This document shows positions 27,152 through 37,000 of a DNA stretch of 64,000 nt, piece after piece (positions within the stretch are counted from its first letter, which is position 1; each line of letters begins with the position of its first letter). Location: NCBI RefSeq assembly GCF_024347575.1, contig NZ_AP025503.1, positions 1,426,001 through 1,490,000 on the forward strand, given 5' to 3'. The notes under the pieces are model-generated. The model searched no databases. It saw nothing but the letters and a program-made list of their open reading frames with translations, and had not been told where the DNA came from. Both the position numbers and the translations under genes were made by a program. This DNA is from Vibrio pelagius. Its GTDB lineage: Bacteria; Pseudomonadota; Gammaproteobacteria; Enterobacterales; Vibrionaceae.

Positions 27152-29370
27152 TAACCCACCTTCCTGATCGCCATGTATTTCTTGATGACTGAGTAAATCT
27201 CATCATTCTTGTATGGCTTACTGATGACGTAATCCATGCCTGCATCAACACAGCGTTTGTGTTCTTTATTACTGGTTAACGCTGTAGCACCGATAATGGT
27301 GGTGGGTGGTAAGTGGTTATCACGCTCGTATTGGCGAATATGAGTGGTTGCTTCGATACCGTCCATGTTTGGCATAATGCAGTCCATAAAGATGATATCG
27401 AACTGTTGCTCTTTGATAAGCGCGACGGCTTTGGCTCCGTCGTCGACCCCTTGGCACTGGAAGTCAAAATTAGAGAGAATTTTGTTAAGAATGATCTGTT
27501 GTACTCTATCATCCTCAACAATCAAGAACTGCTTATCAGACTGGCTCTCTTTCTCACTTTCACTGTCCAATGTCTTAACAATGTTGTCGATGAAGTCGAT
27601 AGGGGTGAACGGGTGGTAGAACACATAATCAACGTGGTTGTAGGTATCGTCTAGATCGGCTGAACTCGACATAGAGAGCATCAGTTTGATCTCTTTTGCC
27701 GCTAATCGTGCTTTCAGCGTTTTACAGAAGGAGTCGAGAGTGATCCCCTTAATGTGGTCAGTTAAGAATATACCGTCGTGAGGTTTTAAATCCTTCATCA
27801 TCTTAAAGATGTCGTTTGCGGTGCTTGCTAAAACAACATTAGCGCCTTCATTAACGAAGGTCTGTCTCAATATATCGAGCTGTAAGCTATCAATACCGCA
27901 TAACAGGATCGTACGTCCTTCCAAGCGGTTGGTCAGAGGTGCGTACTGAGAGGCATTGACATCAAAGTTAATCACCATCTTTTCAGCTTCGTCTAATGTT
28001 TCTGTTATCGCGGAGTAGTTTTTAACCCCAGTAAGCAGGTTGTTGGCTAGTTCGACATTGGTGATGTCTTTAGTTACCGCATCACCCCAGTTGAGTTTGT
28101 CTAGCTGCTCTATTTGGGTATAGGCGTTACGATAAAAATAGAGCGACAGCGTAATTCGCAGTTTATCGACTTGTGATGAGCTACTACACCCAACATGAAG
28201 TAGTGCATTGGAGTGCGTAGGCGTCGCGATTTTGTTGGAAATCTGGAGCAACAATATCCAGAACAACCCAGTTTGACTGCCGTAAAGTTGGGCTGGGATA
28301 GCATTGTCAACGAAGCATTCGAGCGTTTTGGATTGTTGCTTTGATTTGGTGGCAGTAAGAACAATCAATTCGCTGATTAAGTCATAGAAATCGATGCTCT
28401 TGTCATCATTGAGTGCATCTACGTTCGATAGGCGGTTAAAGTTGTCTGCGAGGTTTTCTAACGTCCATGTAGCAGAGATGATCTCTTTAGCCAGCAGCGC
28501 ACCGTTTTCATCACTGTCTTTAACCAATAATTTAATACCACCTTGAATGGTGTTGGTGATACCGCGCACCTCATAACCGAGTAGGTTGTAAAGGCGTTGA
28601 TAAAGGTCGGTCTGTGACTTTTGTTCCTCTAACTGCTCATAACTTGACAGCAACTTGGCGTAGATGTTCTTTTCAATGCTCGAGGTTTCGACACTTGATA
28701 TTCGCGCTTTTACTGCCTCGTGATCGATGCTTTTTAGATTGCTCGATATCTGTTTGAAGGTAGCATGCGCTTGATCTTTTTGTGCTCGGGTTCGACTTAA
28801 GAGTCGACTATTTTGGGTGAAATAAACAAACAGCGCTAAAAAGAGCACTAGATTGAAACTAGCGATGGTGTACAGCTGTAGGTGAGAGGTTTGTGCAGCT
28901 TGGTTGTGGTAGTTATTGATAAAGCTTTTCACCGTATTGATGCTTTTTTCGGATGCTACACGCAGCGAAAGGCTTAGTTGGTTTAAGTCACCTGTCTCTT
29001 GGTATTTTTGGAAGTGAAGCTCTAATAAGTCGAACCCCATAACCCCAGTTAAAAGGGCTAGTGATTTCTCTTCAGAGATCAGTTGTTGCAACTCTGATAG
29101 TTCGCCCTGAAGTTTGGTAATCAGTAGGTTAACTTGCTCTTGTTCACAGTTTTCAATATTGTTGCTACATAGGTCTAACGTTGAGTTCAGTGTTGAGATA
29201 TCGCTGAGTACCTCATGAGATTTACCAAACATTAGCGACTGAGCGCTGCTCCGTTCATTGTTACTGTAGATGGTCTGAACGGTATAAACCGTACTCGTAC
29301 CCAAAATGGCAACGATCACAATAAACAGTATGTGACTTAGTTTGTGAGTGTATCTATTTGACTGACTCAT
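27151..29370 (-). CDS. Hybrid sensor-kinase-like protein lacking the phospho-acceptor His, intact C-terminal receiver
   Basis: Membrane protein of 739 residues. It has helix 1 (about 10-32), a periplasmic helical region (about 33-165, with CSNNIENCEQ), helix 2 (about 168-187) and a cytoplasmic coiled coil (about 190-255). The region that should be the kinase H-box reads LLGYEVRGITNTIQGG, with Tyr266 where His is expected. The following ATPase-like region lacks a clear N-box or G-boxes. A first receiver-like domain (about 505-615) has Asp538 but an eroded acidic pocket. The second (about 620-735) is complete: IVEDD, Asp663 in FMDCIMPNMDG, ATAL and SKPY. It cannot autophosphorylate in the usual way. 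It is embedded inside the secretion operon, which is unusual. Confidence 0.85.
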   Translation of the reverse strand: MSQSNRYTHKLSHILFIVIVAILGTSTVYTVQTIYSNNERSSAQSLMFGKSHEVLSDISTLNSTLDLCSNNIENCEQEQVNLLITKLQGELSELQQLISEEKSLALLTGVMGFDLLELHFQKYQETGDLNQLSLSLRVASEKSINTVKSFINNYHNQAAQTSHLQLYTIASFNLVLFLALFVYFTQNSRLLSRTRAQKDQAHATFKQISSNLKSIDHEAVKARISSVETSSIEKNIYAKLLSSYEQLEEQKSQTDLYQRLYNLLGYEVRGITNTIQGGIKLLVKDSDENGALLAKEIISATWTLENLADNFNRLSNVDALNDDKSIDFYDLISELIVLTATKSKQQSKTLECFVDNAIPAQLYGSQTGLFWILLLQISNKIATPTHSNALLHVGCSSSSQVDKLRITLSLYFYRNAYTQIEQLDKLNWGDAVTKDITNVELANNLLTGVKNYSAITETLDEAEKMVINFDVNASQYAPLTNRLEGRTILLCGIDSLQLDILRQTFVNEGANVVLASTANDIFKMMKDLKPHDGIFLTDHIKGITLDSFCKTLKARLAAKEIKLMLSMSSSADLDDTYNHVDYVFYHPFTPIDFIDNIVKTLDSESEKESQSDKQFLIVEDDRVQQIILNKILSNFDFQCQGVDDGAKAVALIKEQQFDIIFMDCIMPNMDGIEATTHIRQYERDNHLPPTTIIGATALTSNKEHKRCVDAGMDYVISKPYKNDEIYSVIKKYMAIRKVG

Positions 29371-29375
29371 GGCCG

Positions 29376-30701
29376 CTACCTCTCATCAAATGATTCGTCG
29401 AGCGCGGTCATGATCGGCTTCAAGGCGTAATCGATCACTTTTCGGCTACCGGTTTTAATGTCTGCAGTAAACTCCATATAAGGAGCAATGTAATATTGGA
29501 TTTGATTACGCGTTAGGTAATTCTCGGTAATCTTAATTTTGGCGATGTAATACTCTTGCTCTTTCTCTTCGTAAGAGCTGCGGGATATGGATTCGATGTT
29601 GCCGGATAAGATGCCGTACTTAGCAAAGTTATAAGTATCGAATTTGAGTTTGACCTCCTGTCCTTTTTCGATGAAGCCAACGTCTTTACGCGGGATTTTC
29701 ACCTCTGCGTGCATCTCATTGTTGAGTGGTGTGATATCGGCAATGCTATCACCAGGAGGAATCACAGCTGATTGGTAATTAAAGTTGATTTTATCGACTT
29801 TGCCATCGACAGGAGAGAATACTAATAGCCTTTCCACTTTGTCGGTTAATGATGGGAGTTGCGTCTGTTTGATCTCAAGGTTGTTGTTCACCTCCGTTAG
29901 TTTGGCGTAGTAGTCGGTCCTGCGATTTTTTTGGTTATCACTTAACTGTTTTTCAAGCCGGGTGAGTTGGAACTTTTCGTTTAAGATGCCTTCATTGAGA
30001 TTTTCTATTTCACGTAACATGTTTAGGTGCTGTACCTTCATGTTGAGCACATCGATATGCGATGCCATCTCTTCTTTATAGAGTTGATCTTTGATTTTTA
30101 GTTGTTGGTTAATCACTGCTAACTGTTGCTTTGATGATGCTACGCGGCGTTTCATTGACTCGATTAACCCTTTTTTATGCTGAATGTCGTGCAAGAACAG
30201 CTCATCATTGGATTGGTTTCGATTGTTCTCTTCAGTCCATGAGAGGGTTTGCGTTTCAACTAAAGCAGGGTAGTTTGCATAGCGCGAAAAATCCGGTTTT
30301 GTGTTGTTGATGAGCGCTTGGTATTTGAGTTTTTCTACTTGAAGCTGAGATATTTCATATCGAGTGGACTGCAATTCAGACACTCGGTCTTGAGAAGTTA
30401 ATGTGGCGATCTTTTGACCTTTGTAAACAAGATCCCCAGGAGACACATAGAGCTCTTCTAGAATACCGCCTTCTAAATGCTGTACTTTTTCAACGTCTGA
30501 ATCGAGTAAAACTTCGCCTCTTGTCGATACGGTAATATCAATAGTGGCTTGGGTTGCCCAGACCACAATGCCCAATATAAAAACAGCAATAATGACAAAG
30601 ACTTTGTTTACTGTAACTCGGTCTTGGGAGTTGGACACATCGAGCGTTGATTGATGCTCTTGGTTGATTGAGCGCTCGATGATTTTATCTAATTCATTCA
30701 T
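29376..30701 (-). CDS. HlyD family adaptor of the type I secretion operon
   Basis: Periplasmic membrane fusion protein of 441 residues, first gene of the five-gene operon. It has a cytoplasmic N-terminus of about 32 residues and one helix (about 33-52). The lipoyl half motif VQHLEGGILEELYVSPGDLVYKGQ (about 73-96) is typical of HlyD/LapC/PrtE adaptors. A long helical hairpin (about 105-280) follows, then the second lipoyl half (VFSPVDGKVDKINFNYQSAVIPPGDSI) and a beta-barrel domain ending near the C-terminus. The 441-residue size fits type I secretion adaptors better than drug-efflux ones. The pseudokinase gene follows after 5 bp. The promoter lies in the region shared with the giant protein. 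Confidence 0.93.
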   Translation of the reverse strand: MNELDKIIERSINQEHQSTLDVSNSQDRVTVNKVFVIIAVFILGIVVWATQATIDITVSTRGEVLLDSDVEKVQHLEGGILEELYVSPGDLVYKGQKIATLTSQDRVSELQSTRYEISQLQVEKLKYQALINNTKPDFSRYANYPALVETQTLSWTEENNRNQSNDELFLHDIQHKKGLIESMKRRVASSKQQLAVINQQLKIKDQLYKEEMASHIDVLNMKVQHLNMLREIENLNEGILNEKFQLTRLEKQLSDNQKNRRTDYYAKLTEVNNNLEIKQTQLPSLTDKVERLLVFSPVDGKVDKINFNYQSAVIPPGDSIADITPLNNEMHAEVKIPRKDVGFIEKGQEVKLKFDTYNFAKYGILSGNIESISRSSYEEKEQEYYIAKIKITENYLTRNQIQYYIAPYMEFTADIKTGSRKVIDYALKPIMTALDESFDER

Positions 30702-30847
30702 AAGTCAGTCATCCTTGCCCTTCGCATTGAATGGTCTGCAATTCCGCAACATAGCGGGTTGTATAAGGCATTAAGCGAGTTTAGTGACGTTGTATTTTTG
30801 TTGTTCGACTAGGTGCTCCATATGCAACTCAGTCTTGTTTTATTTTT

Positions 30848-30860
30848 ACTGTAGTACAGT
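30848..30860. promoter_or_regulatory. 13-bp palindrome ACTGTAGTACAGT
   Basis: Perfect odd-centred palindrome in the middle of the divergent promoter region. Its core TGTAGTACA is shared with the palindrome ahead of the SSS symporter at 47762-47776. A regulator site is likely but unidentified. Confidence 0.45.
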
Positions 30861-30977
30861 TTCGTTAAAAAGAACGTCTAACTTGTTAATTTTTAATATG
30901 TATTAAACAGAATAAGCGTCGGATCATCTTTTTGTTCAATACGACTTTGATCAACTTGTTTTATGTGCTTTGTATCC

Positions 30978-30995
30978 TATGCTACGTATAGCATA
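30978..30995. promoter_or_regulatory. Inverted repeat TATGCTA-CGTA-TAGCATA
   Basis: Perfect 7-bp arms with a 4-bp spacer, 43 bp before the start codon of the giant protein. The position is suitable for an operator overlapping the promoter. Confidence 0.45.
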
Positions 30996-31037
30996 AAAGA
31001 TAATTAGAGTCAGACAAGTCATTGACAAGGAGTGCGT

Positions 31038-34000
31038 ATGCCAGTTGGTCAGAACCCAGAAAACAACGAATTGAATGATGCAGTTGAGCAAGTTAAGACA
31101 GATGACAAGTCGCCTGCTTCGTCATCTCATCCCGGCAATCAAAATAATCAGCAATCGACGGCTGCAAACACAGTCGCCACGGGTTCTGACTCGGTTGCAC
31201 CGCTAGAAGAAAACAGCGAGCAGAAGTCAGAAGGCGGCGAACAAGCGACGGCCGAGCAACAAAAAGAGGGTGGAGAGCAAGGAGAACAAGCTGTTACCGA
31301 AGAGGGGCTTCAAACTGAAGATGGCGCAACGCTTTCTCAAGTGCAAGAGGGAACTCAAGAAAACGAGCAACCCCCAGAGCAAAGCGGTGGTGCGCAACCG
31401 AGTGTCGGTGCCCAACAGGTCGGTGGAAATACGCCCTCTGGCCGTGATGATGCAGGGCAACCTGCTCAACAGTCAGTCGCGTCTCAAGTGCAAGATGGCG
31501 AGGTTTCTAGCGGTAGCCGCTCCATCAACCCAAATGAGGTGAGTGACACCAAGCAGGATACTCAGAGCTTTGATGTCAATGTCACTCCTGAACGATCCAT
31601 CTATTCTGACGAGCTTGAACACAGCGATACGACAACCGACACCTTATCCTTTGATGTGAATGTCGAAGCGGTGAACGATCTCCCTGATGCGGCGCCGACT
31701 AACCATGAAATCAATGAAGATGGCGTGTTAAATTTCACGGCGGATGATTTGCTTTCTAACTCTACCGATGTGGAAGGGCCTGTGAGCCTCCAGTCTGTCG
31801 AATATTCTGGTGATGATGGCGAGCTAGTAGAAAACCCTGATGGATCGTTTAGCTTCACGCCAAATGAGAACTTTCATGGTGATGTCGTGTTTGATGTTGT
31901 CATTGAAGACAATGAGGGCGCTACCGCTCAAACCACCGCCAATCTTCACGTAGTTTCTGTTAATGATCCGGTCATAGCTAATGATGACTCAGAGCTTGGT
32001 GCGGCAGAGCCAAGTATTCGCCTAGATGCTGAGCCTGAAAATGGCGTCCTACAATACCTTAATGAAGATGACGTATGGGAAAATATCGTCGTCGGTGAAA
32101 TATACTCTGCGGATACTGAACTTCAATTTGTGCCAGATGTCGATGCCGTCGAGTCAGCGACGATTGATATCAAAGTAGGGAGCTTCGACAACGATACCAG
32201 TACGAATGTCTTCGATGGAACAGCACAAGCGTCTGACTGGGGAGTGGTTAATGGTGATACGGCTGTATTTACGCAAGACGACGTCACAATAACGACTCAA
32301 GTGACAGGCGGTGACTTGACCGCTTGGAATGGTGCAGGAACGTCAGTGGGTGCGGGGATTGGCGATCAATCGAATAATGGTTTGTCTCACAACGACACGC
32401 TCGTTGTCACGATTGATGGTGAGGATGTGAATCAAATTACCTTCCAGCTCGATGGGCTCGGCGGTTGGTTTGATGAATCGCACAGCAACGCGACGGAAGT
32501 CATTATCACTGCCTACGACGCAGAGGGTAATGTCATTGATTCTCAAGGTGGATATAGAGAATCAGGTGAGTTCCAAGATCAGTATGTCTTCACAACGGAT
32601 CAGCCCGTGCATCACTTCGAACTTGGTACCACTGGCGGAACCGGTACATATGTTGTGCAGAATATGACGGTATCGCGCACCCTTACAGAAGAGTTGCAAC
32701 TGGTCACTATTCAAGGTGATGGCAGTGAGGTGACAAGTGCTACAACCTTAGACCTAAACTACGATACCGCTAACCAACCCATCGATGTTACTGAACAATT
32801 GATAGATGTTGATAACACCATTACCACGACACCTATTCAGGTATTGGAAGATGGTGTGCTTGTCCTGAATGTCAGCGACCTGCTAGCCAATGACACCGAC
32901 GCCGATGGTGACTTGTTATCGATAGTCGAAGTGAGCATGGTCGATGATAGCCAAGGCGAAGTGGTGCTAGGTGAAAACGGCGCGATTACCTTCACACCAG
33001 CACCCAACTACTTCGGTGAAGCTCAATTTGAATATACAGTAACAGATGGCAATGGTTCGTTTGATACGGCGACGGTGTCTGTGGATGTTATCCCTCAACA
33101 AGATGCGCCAGTTGTCGATGGCGTGTTGACGGATCAGGTTGATGAAGATGGTTTAATTACACTGACGCAAGCACAACTTCTGTCTAATGTTACGGAACTG
33201 GACGGAGACGCTTTAACAGCGCTGAACCTGAATATTGATGGGAATGGGGTACTTACGGATAACCAAGATGGAACCTTTACCATAGAGCCAACTGAGCACT
33301 TTAACGGTGCTATATCCATCACCTATGAGGTGACTGACGGTATTGATACAGTCAGCAACGAGCTGCAACTCAATGTTGAAGCCGTGGCAGATGCTCCTAA
33401 TCTCAATGTTACACCGAGTTCTGACAACCTAGATGGTGAAGTGGTTCGCGATAATCAGAATATCGTCGAATTTGATATTGATGCCTCTTTGGTCGATCAA
33501 GACGGTTCTGAAACACTCAGTGTTACGGTTAATGGCGCGCCTGATGGTAGTGTCATTCGTTACGACAGCGATGCGATTCTTAATGATCAATCGAACGGCT
33601 TGACCAGTTTTACTGACTCTACTGTGACGGTGACTTTTGAAGGTGAGAATGCAGGTTACAAGAACTCGGTTGGTTACTATGTGGTGGAAGAGGATGGCTC
33701 CATCACCAATGTGAATATGGTGTATAGCGACGCCTCACAACAAGGCGCTGGTGGCTCTTTAATACCGGGAGAATCTTCTTTCTCGTTCGAACTTGAAGAA
33801 GGTCAAAGCTTCAACCTATTCGTCATTCCGAATGGTGGTCGCTACAACGATTTTGAATCACTGGAAGGCGGTGAATTTGTCTTTAGAAATGAGGATGGCT
33901 CTCCAGCAAGTATCACCTCGAATGATCCGCAATTAATCTACATCGCTGAAGATGGGACAGAAAGTGTCATTCGTGGTCAAAATGGTGATGCAGTATTCCA

Positions 34001-37000
34001 TGGTGGCTCCAGCACAAACCTTAACCAAGATGGTGTAGAACATACCCGCGTCACGATGAACGACGACGGTGAATTAATCTATGGAATTGAAGATCTTTAT
34101 GGCGGTGGGGACCGCGACTATGATGATTTCTCTTTCTCGATTGATTTGGGAGAAACCAACCAAGCGATCTATAGCGGCGAAATCTTAGTATCAGAAGGGG
34201 AGCCTGTCATTATCCCTTCTGTCATATTGGACCAAACATTGTCATTGGAAGTGCCAGAAGGCTTTAGCGACGATATCGATCTCGTGATTCAAGCGACCTC
34301 AACGGAGGGCTCGAATCAGGACTCAGCGATAGCAAGCCAAATCTTACATATTGATGCTAACGAGTATGCACCGCAAGTAACGCCGTTGTCTGACTCGGTC
34401 AGTGAAGACAATGCTATTACGTTTACTCAAGATGACCTTCTGGCGAATGCAACAGACATCAATGGCGATGACCTGACGGCATTGAATGTTTCAGTCGACC
34501 CTGCGGTTGGCTCTGTGATCACAAATCCAGACGGCTCGTTTACTGTGACCCCACTAGAAAACTACAGTGGCAATATTGAGGTGACTTATGATGTCACGGA
34601 TGGGACACATACCGTACCTGCGTTACTCAATTTAGACGTGGAAGCGGTCGCTGACGCACCTAATGTTTCAGCCAGTTTGGGTGCGATGGTTGATACGGAT
34701 TTTGATACTAGCGATCCCCTTGCAGAGTGGAACACGGACAATGCTCATGGCGGCTTGGAGATTCGTGGCGAACAAGTTTATACCGGCATCAGTGATAGCG
34801 ACCGTGGTAACGTCATCGAGTTAGAAGTTCATAGAGGTGATGAATCTAATCTCTACCAAAATCTTGACCTTCAAGCCGGAGAAACCGTCACCCTTACCTT
34901 TGACTATTCAGCAAGACGCAACTGGGAAGATGATTCGGATATTGAGCTCTATTTTGATGGTGAGCTTATTGATACCATCAGCCAAGATACCGTGGGGTGG
35001 CACACTTACAACTACGAGCTAACAGCGACAACTGATAATCCGCGACTTGAGTTTAACGCGCCTGATGACAACAGCCTAGGAGGATTGTTAGACAACATTC
35101 GAGTGACTGAAGTAGCGACAGAAGATAATGATATCCGTATTGATATCAGTACAATGCTTACCGATCTCGACGGTTCGGAAAGTATGCAGTCTATAGTTTT
35201 GGATGCTTTGCCAGAAGGGAGCACTTTAACTGATGGTGTTAATACGTTTGACGCGACTGCGGAAAGCAACAGTGTCGATGTAGTGGGCTGGAATTTAGAT
35301 AATCTGCAGTTTACACCGCCTCAAGACTTTAACGGTGAAGTCAGCTTGCAGTTGTCTGCGACGTCGGTGGAAAGCTCGAATGGTGACACCTCGACCACGA
35401 CCACAGATTTGACGTTTAATGTGGAAGCGGTCAATGATGCACCAAATGCCCCAACTCTCTCAATGGAAGGTGTAGAGGATCAAGTTATTATCATTGATCC
35501 TGCTTTCATTCTCTCAAAAGTCACTGACGTGGATGACAGCGAGTTCACGCTAGAGAGTTTGTCTGTCAGAACGCCAATCCAAGCATCAATTACCCCTACT
35601 CAAGACGGCCTTTACCAAGTTGTAGTTCCGGAAAATTATAATGGCGCTATTGATCTTGCTTATGAGGTCAGTGATGGTGAAGCGACCACAGAGGGCACTG
35701 TAAACCTCAATATAATGGCGGTAGATGACGCCCCGTTCCAAAGTGGAAATGCGCACTTAGCTGTGGATGAAGATGGAGCCATTACCTTCAACAGTTCTGA
35801 CTTGATTGACCTATTTGGTGACGTAGATAGTTCGTTGACTGTATCTCGCGTCGTTACCGCAACAGGTGAAGAGGCGGAAGGCACGGTTGTCGACAACGGT
35901 AATGGAACTTGGACGTTTACGCCAACCGAAGACTTTGCGGGCACTACGGGTCTTCAAGTGGTTGTTACTGACGGTAACACTGAAGCCAGTATGGATATGA
36001 ATGTTTACATTCGTCCGGTTGCTGATGGTGTGGCAATTACCACAAGTTTTGATGGACCACTGGTTTTCAAAGAGGATACGACAGCCCACTTCGGTATTGA
36101 TATCGAGCAGCTTGATACGTCAGAAATCATGACCAGCGTAACAATGACAGGTTATCCTGTTGGGTTTACCGTGAGTGATGGTTCGAATACAGTGGTGATT
36201 ACTGAAGAAAATCAGGCGATTGATATTGGTAAATGGGACCTTGATACACTGACCATGACACCTCCAGAAAACTACAACGGTGAGTTCTCTGTGACGCTAG
36301 CCGTGGTTTCATTGGATGAAGTTGAAGATCCTGCTGATTATGAGGTAACAACAGAGTTAGGCCGAGGTGATTCACAGCCTTCTCCGTTCGTTCTTGGTGA
36401 TGAAAGCTATGCGCTGATCGAAAGTGAAGATTTGCTTGAGTTGGTGCCAAATATTGATGAAACCATTACCATCAGTGAGGTTTCATACACTGGCGATGGT
36501 GGTACGCTTATCGATAATAACAATGGGACGTGGAGCTTCTGGGGAGACCCGAACTACCAAGGTGACATTGATATCGATTTTACTACCTCAGAAGGTAGTC
36601 AGCACCGAGTGACATTGTTAAACCAAGACCCACTTGATGAGCCACAACCTGTGGATGCGATGGCAATGAGGGAGTCTGCACCTCAAACAAGCTCAAACCA
36701 AGAGCCAGATTATACTGTGGCTCCGGGAGATACATTCGACGTTGATATTCCTACCAACATCACCGGAAATGGAGAGGTAGATCATCTGCTAATCACTGGG
36801 CTACCTGATGGAGTTGAACCTAACCAAGGTGTTTCAGATGGTGAGGGCGGCTACAGCGTGAGCAATCTCGATTCATCAATAGCACTCAAAGTGAGCGGGT
36901 TATTTGAAGGAGAGATTGAACTAGAAATGGTGGGCATGGATGTTAACGATGTGCCTGTAGAAGGTGCAGAAGCGAAAGTGTCTATACACATTGATGAAAG

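Larger units (their letters stand above)
30702..31037. promoter_or_regulatory. Divergent promoter region between secretion operon and giant protein
   Basis: A 336-bp AT-rich region that must drive both transcripts. It contains two perfect palindromes (30848-30860 and 30978-30995), listed separately. I see no c-di-GMP aptamer and no ORF. Confidence 0.7.

Noticed and set aside
30702-31037. c-di-GMP riboswitch in the adhesin promoter
   Set aside because: No GEMM-type conserved stretch (such as CACGCACAGGGCAAACC) is present on either strand; only short palindromes are seen.
31217-31300. Repeated GGCGAACAA/GGTGGAGAGCAAGGAGAACAA units as a DNA repeat array
   Set aside because: These only reflect the Gly-Glu-Gln-rich coding sequence of the disordered N-terminus; the units are irregular and short.
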